Source of the DNA: Hymenobacter metallicola
GTDB lineage: Bacteria; Bacteroidota; Bacteroidia; Cytophagales; Hymenobacteraceae
Assembly (NCBI RefSeq): GCF_004745645.1
Contig: NZ_SRMB01000005.1
Span: 390,791 to 454,790 of the forward strand
Reading direction: 5' to 3'
Length of the DNA stretch: 64,000 nt
Below the pieces are notes generated by a model. That model was given only the letters and a program-made list of their open reading frames with translations. It was not told the origin of the DNA and did not search any database. This document shows, one piece after another, positions 9,083 to 18,560 of this stretch (the first letter of the stretch is position 1; each line of letters starts with the position of its first letter). Made by a program: the position numbers and the translations under genes.

Positions 9083-12061
9083 ATGAAAAACTGGTTACTT
9101 CTGATTGGGCTGCTGCTCGGCCTGGCCGGGCACGCCCGCGCCCAACAAGCCCGCCAACTCTCCGGGCAGGTGCTCGATGAAGCCTCGGGTCAGGGGCTGC
9201 CGGGCGTAACGGTGGTCGTGAAAAACACCACTATCGGAGCCAGCACCGACGGCAGCGGCAACTTCAGCCTGGCGGTGCCCGCCGGAACCGAGCCCACGCT
9301 GGTGCTGAGCTACGTGGGCTATCTGGCCCAGACCGTGACGGTCGACAATACCAACAGCATCACGGTAAAGCTCAAAACCGACCAGAAAGCCCTGGATGAA
9401 GTGGTGGTTATCGGCTACGGGGAAGTAAAGAAAAGCGACGTGACCGGCTCCATTGTGTCGGTAAAAGAGGAAGACCTCAAGAAGGTGCCCGCCGCTAACG
9501 TGATGGAAACCCTGCAGGGCCGCCTGCCCGGCGTAGACATCACCAGTGCCGGGGGCTCGGCCGGGGCCGCCGTGAACATTACCGTGCGCGGCAACCGCTC
9601 GATTCTGGCCAGCAACGGCCCATTGTTTATCGTCGACGGGGTGCAGTACAACTCCATTCAGGATATCAACCCCAACGATATTCAGAACATGGAGGTGCTC
9701 AAGGATGCCGCTTCCACGGCCATCTACGGGGCCCGGGGCGCCAACGGGGTTATCATCGTGACGACCAAAAAAGGCAGCGCTGGCAAAACCCGCGTGACGC
9801 TGAACTCCTACTACGGCCAGACCGACGCGGTTTTCTACCCCGAGGTCAACAACGGGGAGCAGTACGTGGCCCAGAAGCGCGAAGCCAACCGCGCCAGTGG
9901 CACTTGGACCAGCCCCGCCGACGACGCGAAGATCTTCACGCCCCTGGAGCTGCAGGCCATTGCCAACGGCACGTCCACCAACTGGGCCGATTTGCTCCTG
10001 CGCAACGGCGTGCAGCAGGAACACCAGGTGGGCGTAGCGGGCGGCTCGGAAAAAACCAAGTTTTACCTCTCGGCCGACTTCTACAACGAGCAGGGCCTGT
10101 TCCGCAACGACGACCTGAACCGCTACTCCTTCCGGGCCAACATCGACCAGGCCATCAACGACAAAATCCGGGTGGGCCTGCAAAACCAGCTGACTTACTA
10201 CAACCTGGATGCCCGGCGCGACCCGACCAATATGGCCAACAAGATTAACCCCTTGAGCACGCCCTACGACGCCAGCGGGAACTTTGTGAACTACCCCAAC
10301 AACCAGGCCTTCCTCAACCCGCTCACCGACGAGCGGGCCGATACCTACGTCAACAACACCCGCCGGACGCGTACCTTCTCGACGGCCTACCTGAGCTACC
10401 AGATTCTGCCCAGCCTGAACTTCCGCTCCAACCTGGGCCTGACGCTGTCGAATGACCGCACCGGCATCTTCCAGGGGCAGTACTCCATCGACCGGAACGG
10501 GCAGATCAACCAGGCTTCCTATGGCACTGGCTTTGAAACCAACTGGAGCTGGGAAAACATCCTGAACTTCAACAAGACCTTCGGCGACCATTCCGTGAAC
10601 GTCACCGGCGTTACCTCGCTGCTGACCTTCAACAACGAGGCTTCCCTGGCCCAGGGCCGGGGCGTGCCGGTATCGTACCAGCAGTTCTACGCCCTGGCCA
10701 ACTCCGGGCAGGTAGTAACCTCTTACACCGACCTCAAGCGCAGTGAGCTACGCTCCCTCACGGCCCGGGTGCAGTATGGCTTCAAGAGCCGCTACCTGCT
10801 CACGCTGACCGGGCGGCAGGACCGCTCCTCGAAGCTGGCCAAAGACAACCAGGTGGCCTTTTTCCCCTCGGCCGCCGTGGCCTGGCGCGTGGTCGACGAA
10901 AGCTTCATGAAGGACTTCACCGCCGTTACCGACCTCAAGCTGCGCGCCAGCTACGGCCGGGCCGGCAACTACGACGTGGCACCCTACTCCTCGCAAAGCC
11001 TGCTGACGCGCATTCCCTTCAGCTTCGGCGAAACCAGCGCCGCCGGCTACGGCTTCGACAAGCGCGTGGGCAACACCAACCTGGGCTGGGAAATTTCCTG
11101 GACCAAAAACGCGGGCCTCGACTTTGGTTTGTTCCGCAACCGCCTCACCGGTTCCATTGATGTGTACGAAACCCTGACCAGTGACCTGCTGCTCGACAAC
11201 AACCTGCCCTCGACTACGGGCCGGGGCAACATCATCGAAAACATCGGCAAAACCCGCAACCGCGGGGTAGAAGTGGGCCTGAATGCCCTGGCCCTGGAAA
11301 CGCCCGACTTTCGCTGGAATGTAGGCGCCACCTGGTTCAAGAACAACGAGGAAATCCTGGAGCTGGGCGGAGCCGACGACCTGCTCAACAACCGCTTCGT
11401 GGGCTACCCCGTGCGCGTGTTCTACGACTACGAGAAAATCGGCATCTGGCAGACCGACGAAGCCGATGCCGCCAAAGCCTTTGGCCAGAAGCCCGGCCAG
11501 ATCAAGGTGAAGGATATTTCGGGGCCCAACGGCGTGCCCGACGGCAAGATTACGGCTACCTACGACCGGCGGGTGCTGGGCGCGGCCGTGCCCAAGTGGA
11601 GCGGCAGCTTCAACAGCGACATGAGCTACAAGGGCTTCGACTTGTCTTTCCAGGTCTTTGCCCGCATCGGCCAGATGATCAACTACGAGTACGCCCAGAT
11701 CTTCGACCCCCAGGGCATCGAAAACAGCGGCGTGCACAACTACTGGACCCCCGAGAACCCCAGCAACGACTACCCCCGGCCCGACGCGGCCCTGTCGAAG
11801 TCGACGATGCAGAACAGCCTCTTTGGTACCACGCTGCAATACAGGGATGGCTCCTTTGCCAAGCTGCGCGGCGTAACGCTGGGCTACAACCTGCCCAAGG
11901 GCTTCCTGGAAAAATTCGGCATGGGCTCGGCCCGCCTCTACGTGCAGGGCAAAAACCTGGTGACCGTCAGCAAAATCGACAACTACGACCCCGAGCGGGG
12001 CGGCCCCATCACCACGCCCATTCCGCGGGTGGTGCTGGCCGGCATCAACCTGGGCTTTTAA
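9083..12061 (+). CDS. SusC/RagA-family TonB-dependent outer-membrane transporter
   Basis: The start MKNWLLLIGLLLG gives a normal signal peptide cleaved near HARAQ, so 9083 is preferred over the frame opening at 9023; the protein has 992 residues. After the signal peptide come the carboxypeptidase-D regulatory-like domain (LSGQVLDEASGQGLPGVTV), the plug (VMETLQGRLPGVDI, VRGNRS, FIVDGVQYNS, KDAASTAIYGARGANGVI) and the beta-barrel ending in GINLGF. This is the classical SusC architecture. It forms an operon with the SusD gene 42 bases downstream. It differs widely from the first SusC, so the two pairs probably import different ligands. Confidence 0.95.
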   Translation: MKNWLLLIGLLLGLAGHARAQQARQLSGQVLDEASGQGLPGVTVVVKNTTIGASTDGSGNFSLAVPAGTEPTLVLSYVGYLAQTVTVDNTNSITVKLKTDQKALDEVVVIGYGEVKKSDVTGSIVSVKEEDLKKVPAANVMETLQGRLPGVDITSAGGSAGAAVNITVRGNRSILASNGPLFIVDGVQYNSIQDINPNDIQNMEVLKDAASTAIYGARGANGVIIVTTKKGSAGKTRVTLNSYYGQTDAVFYPEVNNGEQYVAQKREANRASGTWTSPADDAKIFTPLELQAIANGTSTNWADLLLRNGVQQEHQVGVAGGSEKTKFYLSADFYNEQGLFRNDDLNRYSFRANIDQAINDKIRVGLQNQLTYYNLDARRDPTNMANKINPLSTPYDASGNFVNYPNNQAFLNPLTDERADTYVNNTRRTRTFSTAYLSYQILPSLNFRSNLGLTLSNDRTGIFQGQYSIDRNGQINQASYGTGFETNWSWENILNFNKTFGDHSVNVTGVTSLLTFNNEASLAQGRGVPVSYQQFYALANSGQVVTSYTDLKRSELRSLTARVQYGFKSRYLLTLTGRQDRSSKLAKDNQVAFFPSAAVAWRVVDESFMKDFTAVTDLKLRASYGRAGNYDVAPYSSQSLLTRIPFSFGETSAAGYGFDKRVGNTNLGWEISWTKNAGLDFGLFRNRLTGSIDVYETLTSDLLLDNNLPSTTGRGNIIENIGKTRNRGVEVGLNALALETPDFRWNVGATWFKNNEEILELGGADDLLNNRFVGYPVRVFYDYEKIGIWQTDEADAAKAFGQKPGQIKVKDISGPNGVPDGKITATYDRRVLGAAVPKWSGSFNSDMSYKGFDLSFQVFARIGQMINYEYAQIFDPQGIENSGVHNYWTPENPSNDYPRPDAALSKSTMQNSLFGTTLQYRDGSFAKLRGVTLGYNLPKGFLEKFGMGSARLYVQGKNLVTVSKIDNYDPERGGPITTPIPRVVLAGINLGF

Positions 12062-12103
12062 GCCCGGGGCGCGCGAGTTGCTCACCGTTTAAAGACTATT
12101 CCC

Positions 12104-13771
12104 ATGAAATTTTCGAAGAAGATCTATAGCATCGTTGCGGCCTGCGCCCTGGTTGGGCTTTCCACGTCCTGCAGCAAGGAGCTAGAAGAATACAACCCCT
12201 CGGGCCTCACCCCCGACGCGGTATACACCACCCCGGGCGGATTTGAAAACCTGGTGAATGCCGCCTACTCCTACACCCGCTGGTGGTACGGCAAGGAAGA
12301 CGGCTTCAGCATGTCGGAAATGGGCACCGACCTGTGGCTGCGCGGGGCCGGCGACGTAAACCCCGACCTGACCGACTACACCACGCTGCAGTCCAGCTCC
12401 CGGGCCGTGGAGTCGCTCTGGAGCAAGCTCTACATCGGCATCAACGTCTGCAATGCCGGCATCAGCCGCGTGGGGCAGTCGGGCATGAGCGACGCGCTGA
12501 AAAAGACCCGGGAAGGCGAGCTGCGCTTTTTGCGGGCCTTCTACTACTGGCACATTGTGGAAAGCTGGGGCGGGGTGCACTTCACCACCGAGGAAACCCA
12601 GGGCGCCGTGAAAACGGCCAACCGCACTCCCGTGGACGAGTTCTACAAGCAGATTTTTGCCGACCTCGACATTGCCGTGGCCAACCTGCCCGCCACCCTG
12701 GCCGTGGCCACCGAGTACGGCCGCGTGACCAAGCCCGTAGCCGAGGCGTTTCTGGCCAAGATGTATCTGACCCGTGGCGAAAACCAGAAGGCCGCCGACC
12801 TGGCCCAGAAAGTCATTACCAGCTACGGCTTCTCGCTGCAGCCCCGCTACGCGGATCTGTGGTCGATGACCAACCTGGAGAACAAGGAAATCGTGTGGGC
12901 CGTGAACTACTCCCGCGACCTGACCCTGAACGACCGGGTCGACGCGGGCCTGTACCCCGACGGCCACTCGCGCGGGGGCAACAACGGCCACCTGCTCTGG
13001 CTCATGAAGTACGACGACCAGCCCGGCATGACCCGCGACGTGGCCAACGGCCGGCCCTTCAACCGCTTCATGCCCACCAAGTTTCTGCTCAACCTGTTCG
13101 ACGAAACCAAGGATGCGCGCTACGCGGCTTCTTTCCGCACGGTGTGGCTGGCCAACACGGCCGTCACGACGGGCACCAAACCCCTGGCCGTGGGCGACAC
13201 GGCTATTCTGGCCACCAAGAAGGTGGTATCCACGGCCGTGCGGAACGCCAAAAAGTACCGCGTCTACGATGTCAACGACATTTACAACGCCAACGGTACG
13301 GGCAAAAACCGCTTACAGTACGTGTGCCTGCGCAAGTTTGAGGACCCCACCCGGCCCACCATTCAGGAGGAGCAGAGTGCCCGCGACGCCTACGTAATCC
13401 GGCTGGCCGACGTGTACCTGCTGGCCGCCGAAGCCAACTTCAAGCTGGGCAAGCTTGATGATGCCGTCAAGCAAATCAACGCGGTGCGGGAGCGGGCGGC
13501 CCTGCCCGGCAAAGTAGCCGACATGCGCATCAGCGCCGCCAACCTCAGCCTGGACTTTATCCTGGATGAGCGGGCCCGGGAGCTGGCCGGCGAGCAGCAC
13601 CGCTGGTTTGATTTGAAGCGCACGAACAAGCTGGTTGACCGGGTGAAGGCCAACAACCCCGAGGCCGGAGCCAGTATTCAGCCTTTTCACCTGGTGCGCC
13701 CCATTCCCCAGCGCCAGCTCGATGCCGTGACCAACAAGAGTGAGTTTATTCAGAACCCCAACTACCGGTAA
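12104..13771 (+). CDS. SusD/RagB-family nutrient-binding lipoprotein
   Basis: The 555-residue lipoprotein has lipobox LSTSC followed by SKELEEYNPSG, then the usual SusD N-terminal segment and TPR-like helices (AEAFLAKMYLTRGENQKAADLAQKV read in parts). The C-terminal region has the family pattern LDFILDERARELAGE and the ending IPQRQLDAVTN...FIQNPNY, typical of RagB/SusD proteins. It partners the SusC encoded just upstream and would be exposed on the cell surface. It is followed by a strong terminator, so this operon appears to be only SusC-SusD. Substrate unknown. Confidence 0.95.
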   Translation: MKFSKKIYSIVAACALVGLSTSCSKELEEYNPSGLTPDAVYTTPGGFENLVNAAYSYTRWWYGKEDGFSMSEMGTDLWLRGAGDVNPDLTDYTTLQSSSRAVESLWSKLYIGINVCNAGISRVGQSGMSDALKKTREGELRFLRAFYYWHIVESWGGVHFTTEETQGAVKTANRTPVDEFYKQIFADLDIAVANLPATLAVATEYGRVTKPVAEAFLAKMYLTRGENQKAADLAQKVITSYGFSLQPRYADLWSMTNLENKEIVWAVNYSRDLTLNDRVDAGLYPDGHSRGGNNGHLLWLMKYDDQPGMTRDVANGRPFNRFMPTKFLLNLFDETKDARYAASFRTVWLANTAVTTGTKPLAVGDTAILATKKVVSTAVRNAKKYRVYDVNDIYNANGTGKNRLQYVCLRKFEDPTRPTIQEEQSARDAYVIRLADVYLLAAEANFKLGKLDDAVKQINAVRERAALPGKVADMRISAANLSLDFILDERARELAGEQHRWFDLKRTNKLVDRVKANNPEAGASIQPFHLVRPIPQRQLDAVTNKSEFIQNPNYR

Positions 13772-13790
13772 TCGTTGTTAAGCATTAAGA

Positions 13791-13833
13791 CTGAAAAAGC
13801 CCGCCTGAATAATTTCAGGCGGGCTTTTTTCAG
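13791..13833 (+). terminator. Intrinsic terminator after SusD
   Basis: A GC-rich stem (GCCCGCCTGAA/TTCAGGCGGGC) extended by A and T tracts with a 4-base loop TAAT lies 20 bases after the SusD stop. Confidence 0.85.
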
Positions 13834-14037
13834 TCTATGCGTATTGCTTGAAAGCCAGACCAGATGGGTTGGTCCGTTTCTTTGAGCGTAAGGGTCTCGT
13901 TCTCCTCTCCACAACCCAAGCAACCTTTTCCACCCCATCTGGCGCCGGGCAGCTTGCCGGAACACAAACCGCAGGCATAGTGAGCTTTCAGAACATAGAA
14001 GCAGCAAAGTGCCCAAGGGTTGCACCCCGACCAGGAA
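13834..14037. other. Intergenic stretch without a convincing gene
   Basis: About 200 bases between convergent genes hold a weak inverted repeat (ACCAGATGGGTTGG near 13860 against CCACCCCATCTGGC near 13930). I see no gene. Confidence 0.4.
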
Positions 14038-14466
14038 TCAGGTGGCGTGGCACTGCTGGCACACCCCAGACATGAGGTAGTCGCGGTGCACGGCCTGAAA
14101 CCCGCCGGGCAGCTGCACGGCCGGAATGGCTACCTGGTTGAGGCAGTAGGTATGCTGGCACACCGAGCACTTGAAGTGCACATGGTCGTCGGCGTGGGCC
14201 TGCTCGGTGCAGGTGGCTGAGCAGGCGGCAAAGCGAATCACGTCGGAGCTGTCGAGCACCCGGTGAATCACGCCCTTCTGCTCGAAGGTGCGCAGGGTGC
14301 GGTAGAGCGTAATCCGGTCGGTGCCTTCCTCCAGGGCCTGCTCGATGTCGTTGCTCGACAAGGCAAACGACTTGCTGAAAAGCACGCTCAGCACGGCCCG
14401 GCGCATGGGCGTCTGCCGGAGCCCGTGGCGGGCGAGAGTCAGCGAAATGTGGTCGGGAGTTGCCAT
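14038..14466 (-). CDS. Fur-family metal-responsive transcriptional regulator
   Basis: The 142-residue protein has the Fur fold: an N-terminal winged helix (RQTPMRRAVLSVL, DRITLYRTLRTFEQKGVI) and a C-terminal metal-binding part with HADDHVHF, CSVC and CQQC, the two CxxC pairs that bind structural zinc. It would bind DNA and repress metal-uptake or oxidative-stress genes; Fur, Zur and PerR cannot be told apart here. A -7 element (TACTTTTG on the minus strand, 14475-14482) lies only ~9 bases before the ATG, so the mRNA leader is very short or absent. It is divergent from the acyltransferase gene at 14629. Confidence 0.9.
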   Translation of the reverse strand: MATPDHISLTLARHGLRQTPMRRAVLSVLFSKSFALSSNDIEQALEEGTDRITLYRTLRTFEQKGVIHRVLDSSDVIRFAACSATCTEQAHADDHVHFKCSVCQHTYCLNQVAIPAVQLPGGFQAVHRDYLMSGVCQQCHAT

Positions 14467-14474
14467 CAGGATTC

Positions 14475-14482
14475 CAAAAGTA
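14475..14482 (-). promoter_or_regulatory. -7 promoter element of the Fur-family gene
   Basis: TACTTTTG matches the Bacteroidota TAnnTTTG consensus exactly. No clear TTTG is found ~19 bases upstream. It would start transcription within a few bases of the start codon. Confidence 0.45.
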
Positions 14483-14628
14483 CGAGGTTGGCACCGAAGC
14501 GCCTACTGCGGGGCGCCTTCTGGCTGCTAGGGGGTAACAGCGAAAGGGCCAAAAAGTGTCGGGGGCTGGCGGTGTGCCGAATTTTATCATCTTAGGTCCT
14601 CCGTAACGACTCCCTTATCTGCTGGCCC

Positions 14629-15807
14629 ATGTCTTCCTCTTCGCCTGCTGTTCACCCACCGGCCGCGCCCGCGCTGCCCCCCACCGGCACGCCGCCCAGC
14701 CGCCTGGTGGCCTTGGATGTATTCCGCGGCTTGACCGTCATGGCCATGATTCTGGTCAACAACCCCGGCGACTGGGGCCACATCTACGCCCCGCTGGCAC
14801 ACGCCCAGTGGCACGGCTGCACGCCCACCGACCTGATTTTTCCCTTTTTCCTGTTCATTGTGGGCGTTTCCATCGTCTACGCCCTGGATTCGGCCCGGCG
14901 CACGGCCCCGCACGGGCCTTTGCTGCGGCGCATTGCGCGGCGGGCGGCGGTGCTGTTTGGCCTGGGCTTGTTTGGCTCCCTGTTTCTGGACTGGGACCTG
15001 AGCACGGTGCGCATTCCCGGGGTGCTGGCCCGCATTGCGCTGGTATTTCTGGGGTGCGGAGTCTTGTTCGTAAAAACCACCTGGCGGCAGCAGGCGATTC
15101 TGCTGGCCGTTCTGCTGGTGGGCTACAACGTGCTGCTGCAGCTAGTGCCCGTGCCGGGCTTCGGGCCCGCCAATCTGGAGCCGGCCACCAACCTGGGCGC
15201 CTGGCTCGACCGGCTGCTGCTGGGGGAGGCCCACCTCTGGAAAGAAAGCAAAACCTGGGACCCGGAAGGGGTGCTCGGCACGTTGCCCGCCGTGGGTACC
15301 GGCATCATGGGGCTGCTGGTGGGGCAGGGGCTGCGCCGCACAAGCCTGGAGGCCGCCGGCCGGGTAGCCTGGCTGTTTGTGGCCGGGGGCGCGGCCCTGC
15401 TGCTGGGGTTGGTTTGGAATAGCTGGTTTCCCATCAATAAAAGCCTGTGGACCAGCTCCTACGTGCTCTATACCGGCGGTATTGCCACGATGAGCCTGGC
15501 GGCCCTTTACTGGCTCTGCGACGTGCAGGGCTACCGCCGCGGCATCAAGCCCTTTGTCGTGTTCGGGGTCAATGCCATTACCGTGTTTTTCCTTTCGGGC
15601 CTCATTGCCCGCGGGCTCAATCGGTGGCAGGTAACGGGCGCCGGCGGCTCCCCGACGGGCCTGAAGCAGTGGCTCTACGAGACGCTGTTTGTGCCCGTCT
15701 TCCCCGACCCCTACCTGGCCTCCCTGGCCGGGGCCCTGGCCTGCGTGCTGATATGGCTGGGTGTGCTGTGGGTGATGTATGAGCGGCGCATTATTATCAA
15801 GGTGTAG
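14629..15807 (+). CDS. NagX/HGSNAT-like multipass membrane acyltransferase (DUF5009 type)
   Basis: The 392-residue protein opens with a Pro/Ala-rich stretch and then the family signature RLVALDVFRGLTVMAMILVN and DLIFPFFLFIVGVSI, followed by roughly ten hydrophobic segments. These match bacterial NagX proteins and the transmembrane part of human heparan-alpha-glucosaminide N-acetyltransferase, which moves acetyl groups across a membrane onto terminal glucosamine. NagX genes often sit in GlcNAc/chitin-use clusters, and here the gene lies near a NagB-like fusion and a GH3 enzyme, so a role in amino-sugar handling in the inner membrane is a reasonable inference. The exact reaction is unproven. 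Confidence 0.82.
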   Translation: MSSSSPAVHPPAAPALPPTGTPPSRLVALDVFRGLTVMAMILVNNPGDWGHIYAPLAHAQWHGCTPTDLIFPFFLFIVGVSIVYALDSARRTAPHGPLLRRIARRAAVLFGLGLFGSLFLDWDLSTVRIPGVLARIALVFLGCGVLFVKTTWRQQAILLAVLLVGYNVLLQLVPVPGFGPANLEPATNLGAWLDRLLLGEAHLWKESKTWDPEGVLGTLPAVGTGIMGLLVGQGLRRTSLEAAGRVAWLFVAGGAALLLGLVWNSWFPINKSLWTSSYVLYTGGIATMSLAALYWLCDVQGYRRGIKPFVVFGVNAITVFFLSGLIARGLNRWQVTGAGGSPTGLKQWLYETLFVPVFPDPYLASLAGALACVLIWLGVLWVMYERRIIIKV

Positions 15808-15868
15808 GCGCCGGGGACGCCATGCTGAAAAAGGCCGCCACTTTCCGGTGAGTTGCGTACCTGCTTGT

Positions 15869-16369
15869 ATGAAGCAGCTCCTGACCCTGGTAACCGTACT
15901 GACTTTTGCGCTGCCCCTGGCCGCCCAAACCACTTCTGCCCCGACCACCGCCGCCCCGGTTGCGGCCATCTCCCCGAAGCAGCGGCAGGCGGCCGAGGAG
16001 CTGTTGCAGATGATGAAGATGGAAGAAAACATGAACAAGAGCATCGACCAGATGGTCAGCATGCAGGTGCAGCAGCGCCCCGACATGAAGCAGGTGGAGC
16101 CCGAGCTGCGCACCTTCATGACCAAGCACATGAGCTGGGCCACGCTCAAGGACGATATGGTACAGCTCTACGCCGCCGAGTTCACCGAGAAAGACCTGCG
16201 CAACCTGACGGCCTTCTACAAGTCGCCGACGGGGCAGAAACTGCTCGACAAGCAGCCTGAACTGATGCGCGCCACCATGCAAATGGGCCAGCAGCGCCTC
16301 CAGCAGAATATTCCCGAGCTTCAGCAGCTCATCGAAAAGAAGATGCAAACCCAGGATACCAAGCAGTAG
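15869..16369 (+). CDS. Secreted DUF2059 protein
   Basis: I start at MKQLLTLVTVLTFALPLAAQ, a good signal peptide, giving 166 residues; the frame upstream overlaps the preceding gene out of phase. The mature part is helical and matches DUF2059 (AAEELLQMMKMEENMNKSIDQM, then LYAAEFTEKDLRNLTAFYKSPTGQKLLD in parts). The family is periplasmic and of unknown function. It follows the acyltransferase by 61 bases and may share its transcript. Confidence 0.85.
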   Translation: MKQLLTLVTVLTFALPLAAQTTSAPTTAAPVAAISPKQRQAAEELLQMMKMEENMNKSIDQMVSMQVQQRPDMKQVEPELRTFMTKHMSWATLKDDMVQLYAAEFTEKDLRNLTAFYKSPTGQKLLDKQPELMRATMQMGQQRLQQNIPELQQLIEKKMQTQDTKQ

Positions 16370-16405
16370 AGGCGCAGAGTCGGGGTAGCCTAGCGGCTAC
16401 CTTCG

Positions 16406-16560
16406 CCTGTCCCGACGAGCCACGCGAAGCCATCCGTCCTCTGAAGTGTGCCAAGAGCCCTTATGTGAAAAGCCCTTTCCTGTTTGTGCGGGAAAGGGCT
16501 TTGTGGTAAAAGGTCGTGACTACCTTCGCAGAGGACGGATGGCTTCCTCGCAAGGACAGG
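16406..16560. repeat. MITE-like/REP-like inverted repeat element, copy 1
   Basis: The outer arms (16406-16443 and 16529-16560) are inverted copies of CTGTCC..ACGAG..GAAGCCATCCGTCCTCTG, with one short gap. Between them is a perfect 12-bp hairpin, AAAGCCCTTTCC/GGAAAGGGCTTT (16469-16480, 16491-16502). A related element lies at 18286-18530. No transposase is present, so it would be non-autonomous. It also provides a hairpin at the 3' end of the acyl-CoA ligase gene. Confidence 0.75.
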
Positions 16561-16567
16561 AATGAGT

Positions 16568-18190
16568 CTAGTGAGCCGCCGGAAACTCGTAGCCGGCGAA
16601 GTCCTGGCGGAGCTTGGTTTTGAGCAGCTTGCCGGTGGCGGTATGGGGCAGCTGGTCCACAAACTCCACGGCGTCGGGCTTCCACCAGTGGGCTACCTTG
16701 CCCTCGAAAAAGTCGAGCAGCTCCTGTTTGCTGACTTGGATTTCGGGCTTGCGCACCACAACCAATAGCGGCCTTTCGCTCCACTTGGGATGGGGCAGGC
16801 CAATAACGGCGGCTTCGGCCACGGCGGGGTGGGCTACGGCCAGGTTTTCGAGGTCAATGGAGCTGATCCATTCCCCGCCCGACTTGATAACGTCCTTGGA
16901 ACGGTCGGTGATGTTCATGAAGCCGTCGGCATCAATCGTGGCCACGTCGCCGGTGCGGAACCAGCCGTCGGGGGTAAACTGCGCGCGGTTGTCGGACTCG
17001 TAGTAGCCGCCCGCCACGAATGGGCCGCGCACGAGCAGGTCGCCGAAGGCCGTGCCGTCGTGGGGCAGCTCCCGGCCCTCATCGTCCACTATTTTCATGT
17101 CGATGCCGAAGATAGAGCGGCCCTGCTTGGTGCGGACGGCAAACTGCTCGTCGGGGCTGAGGTTGAGCTGGTTACTCTTAGGCGTATTTACCGTACCCAA
17201 GGGCGAGGTTTCGCTCATGCCCCAGGCGTGGCGGATGGTGACGCCCAACTCCTCGTCGAAGGCCCGCAGCAAGGCCGGTGGACAGGAGGCCCCACCCACA
17301 ATCATCTTGGTGAGGGTGCGGAAGCGGGCCTTTTTCTCGCGCATAAACGTCAGCAGGCCAAACCAAATGGTGGGCACCCCGGCCGAGAACGTCACGCCCT
17401 CGTTTTCGAATAACTCAAACAAGCTGGCTGCGTCGAGGCCAGGGCCGGGTAGTACCAGCTTGCAGCCAATCATGGGAGCCAGGTACGGAATACCCCAGGC
17501 ATTGACGTGAAACATGGGCACCACGGGCAGAATCACGTCCCGGGCCGAGCAATTGAAGCAGTCGGGCAGGCCGGCGGCATAGCTGTGCAGCACCGTGGAG
17601 CGGTGGGAGTAGAGCACGCCCTTGGGCTGGTCGGTGGTGCCGGACGTGTAGCAGAGGGAAGAGGCCGTATTTTCATCGAAGGAGGGCCACTCGAACTCGG
17701 CTTTGTGGGCAGCCAGCAGGTCTTCGTAGCAGCGGATATCGGGCAGGCTGCTGGTCTCGGGCATGTGGGCGCGGTCGGTCAGCAGCACCCAGCCCTCGAC
17801 GGTGGGGCAGTGCGGGGCCAGCTTCTCGACCAGAGGCAGGAAGGTCAGGTCGAAGAAGATGAACCGGTTGGCGGCGTGGTTGATGATGTAGATAAGCTGC
17901 TCGGCAAACAAGCGGGGATTAATTGTGTGGCACACCGCCCCGATGCCCGACACGCCGTAGTAGAGCTCGAAGTGGCGGTGGTTGTTCCAGGCCAGCGTCC
18001 CGATTCGGTCCCCGTGCTGCACGCCCAGCTCTAGCAGGGCATTGGCCAGCTGCTTGGCCCGCTGGTGGGCGGCGTGGTAGGTGTAGCGGTGAATGCCGCC
18101 CTCGGTCAGGCGCGTCACGATTTCGGTGTCGGCGTGCCACTTGGCGGCGTGCTGCAAAAGCCCGGCAATGCGCAGGGGCTCGTTCATCAT
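16568..18190 (-). CDS. AMP-forming acyl-CoA synthetase (fatty-acid--CoA ligase)
   Basis: About 540 residues; two ATG codons at 18190 and 18187 and one at 18202 are possible starts. The ANL-family motifs are all present: SSLCYTSGTTDQPKGV (ATP-binding loop), RHAWGMSETSPLG, GWFRTGDVATID, TDRSKDVIKSGGEWIS and the C-terminal Lys motif TATGKLLKTKLR. It resembles medium/long-chain fatty-acid CoA ligases such as those with AlkK-like sequences, which activate acids with ATP and CoA for beta-oxidation in the cytoplasm. It stands alone, and both sides carry related MITE-like repeats, which suggests that this single-gene cassette could be shuffled. Confidence 0.92.
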   Translation of the reverse strand: MMNEPLRIAGLLQHAAKWHADTEIVTRLTEGGIHRYTYHAAHQRAKQLANALLELGVQHGDRIGTLAWNNHRHFELYYGVSGIGAVCHTINPRLFAEQLIYIINHAANRFIFFDLTFLPLVEKLAPHCPTVEGWVLLTDRAHMPETSSLPDIRCYEDLLAAHKAEFEWPSFDENTASSLCYTSGTTDQPKGVLYSHRSTVLHSYAAGLPDCFNCSARDVILPVVPMFHVNAWGIPYLAPMIGCKLVLPGPGLDAASLFELFENEGVTFSAGVPTIWFGLLTFMREKKARFRTLTKMIVGGASCPPALLRAFDEELGVTIRHAWGMSETSPLGTVNTPKSNQLNLSPDEQFAVRTKQGRSIFGIDMKIVDDEGRELPHDGTAFGDLLVRGPFVAGGYYESDNRAQFTPDGWFRTGDVATIDADGFMNITDRSKDVIKSGGEWISSIDLENLAVAHPAVAEAAVIGLPHPKWSERPLLVVVRKPEIQVSKQELLDFFEGKVAHWWKPDAVEFVDQLPHTATGKLLKTKLRQDFAGYEFPAAH

Positions 18191-18285
18191 TAATCCTAGC
18201 ATAGGGCGGTGGGGTTAGGTCGGCGCTTTAAGCTACGGAATTAATGTGCTGATGTGCTAATGTGGTGGATGTGCTACGGCTTTCC

Positions 18286-18530
18286 GTGTCCTTGCGAGCA
18301 ACGCGAAGCCATCCTTCCTCTATGAAAGTAGCCGCCGCCTTTACCCATTAAGCCCTTTCTCCTTACCCAGTGTAGAGACGCATACTTGCGTCTGCTCGTT
18401 AACTGTCGTTATTATGACGCAGATGAGGCCCCGCCAACACAAAGCCCTTTCCCGTGCAGACAGGAAAGGGCTTAGCGGGTAAAGACTGTTAGTCATTGGC
18501 AGAGGACGGATTGCTTCGTGCCTCGCACTG
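18286..18530. repeat. MITE-like/REP-like inverted repeat element, copy 2, enlarged
   Basis: The outer arms (18286-18321: TGTCCTTGCGAG..CGCGAAGCCATCC; 18499-18530: its inverted relative) match copy 1. Inside, CTTTACCCATTAAGCCCTTTC (18338-18359) pairs with GAAAGGGCTTAGCGGGTAAAG (18463-18484). The centre is longer than in copy 1 and includes AGACGCATACTTGCGTCT (18376-18393), a second palindrome, and AAGCCCTTTCC/GGAAAGGGCTT (18452-18473). It looks like one element with another inserted into it. Confidence 0.7.
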
Positions 18531-18560
18531 ATAGGTTTCCTCGTACGAGCCTGGTGTTTT

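Noticed and set aside
16406..18530. A complete insertion sequence
   Set aside because: The bracketed gene is an acyl-CoA ligase, not a transposase, and no target-site duplication is obvious; only MITE-like ends are supported.
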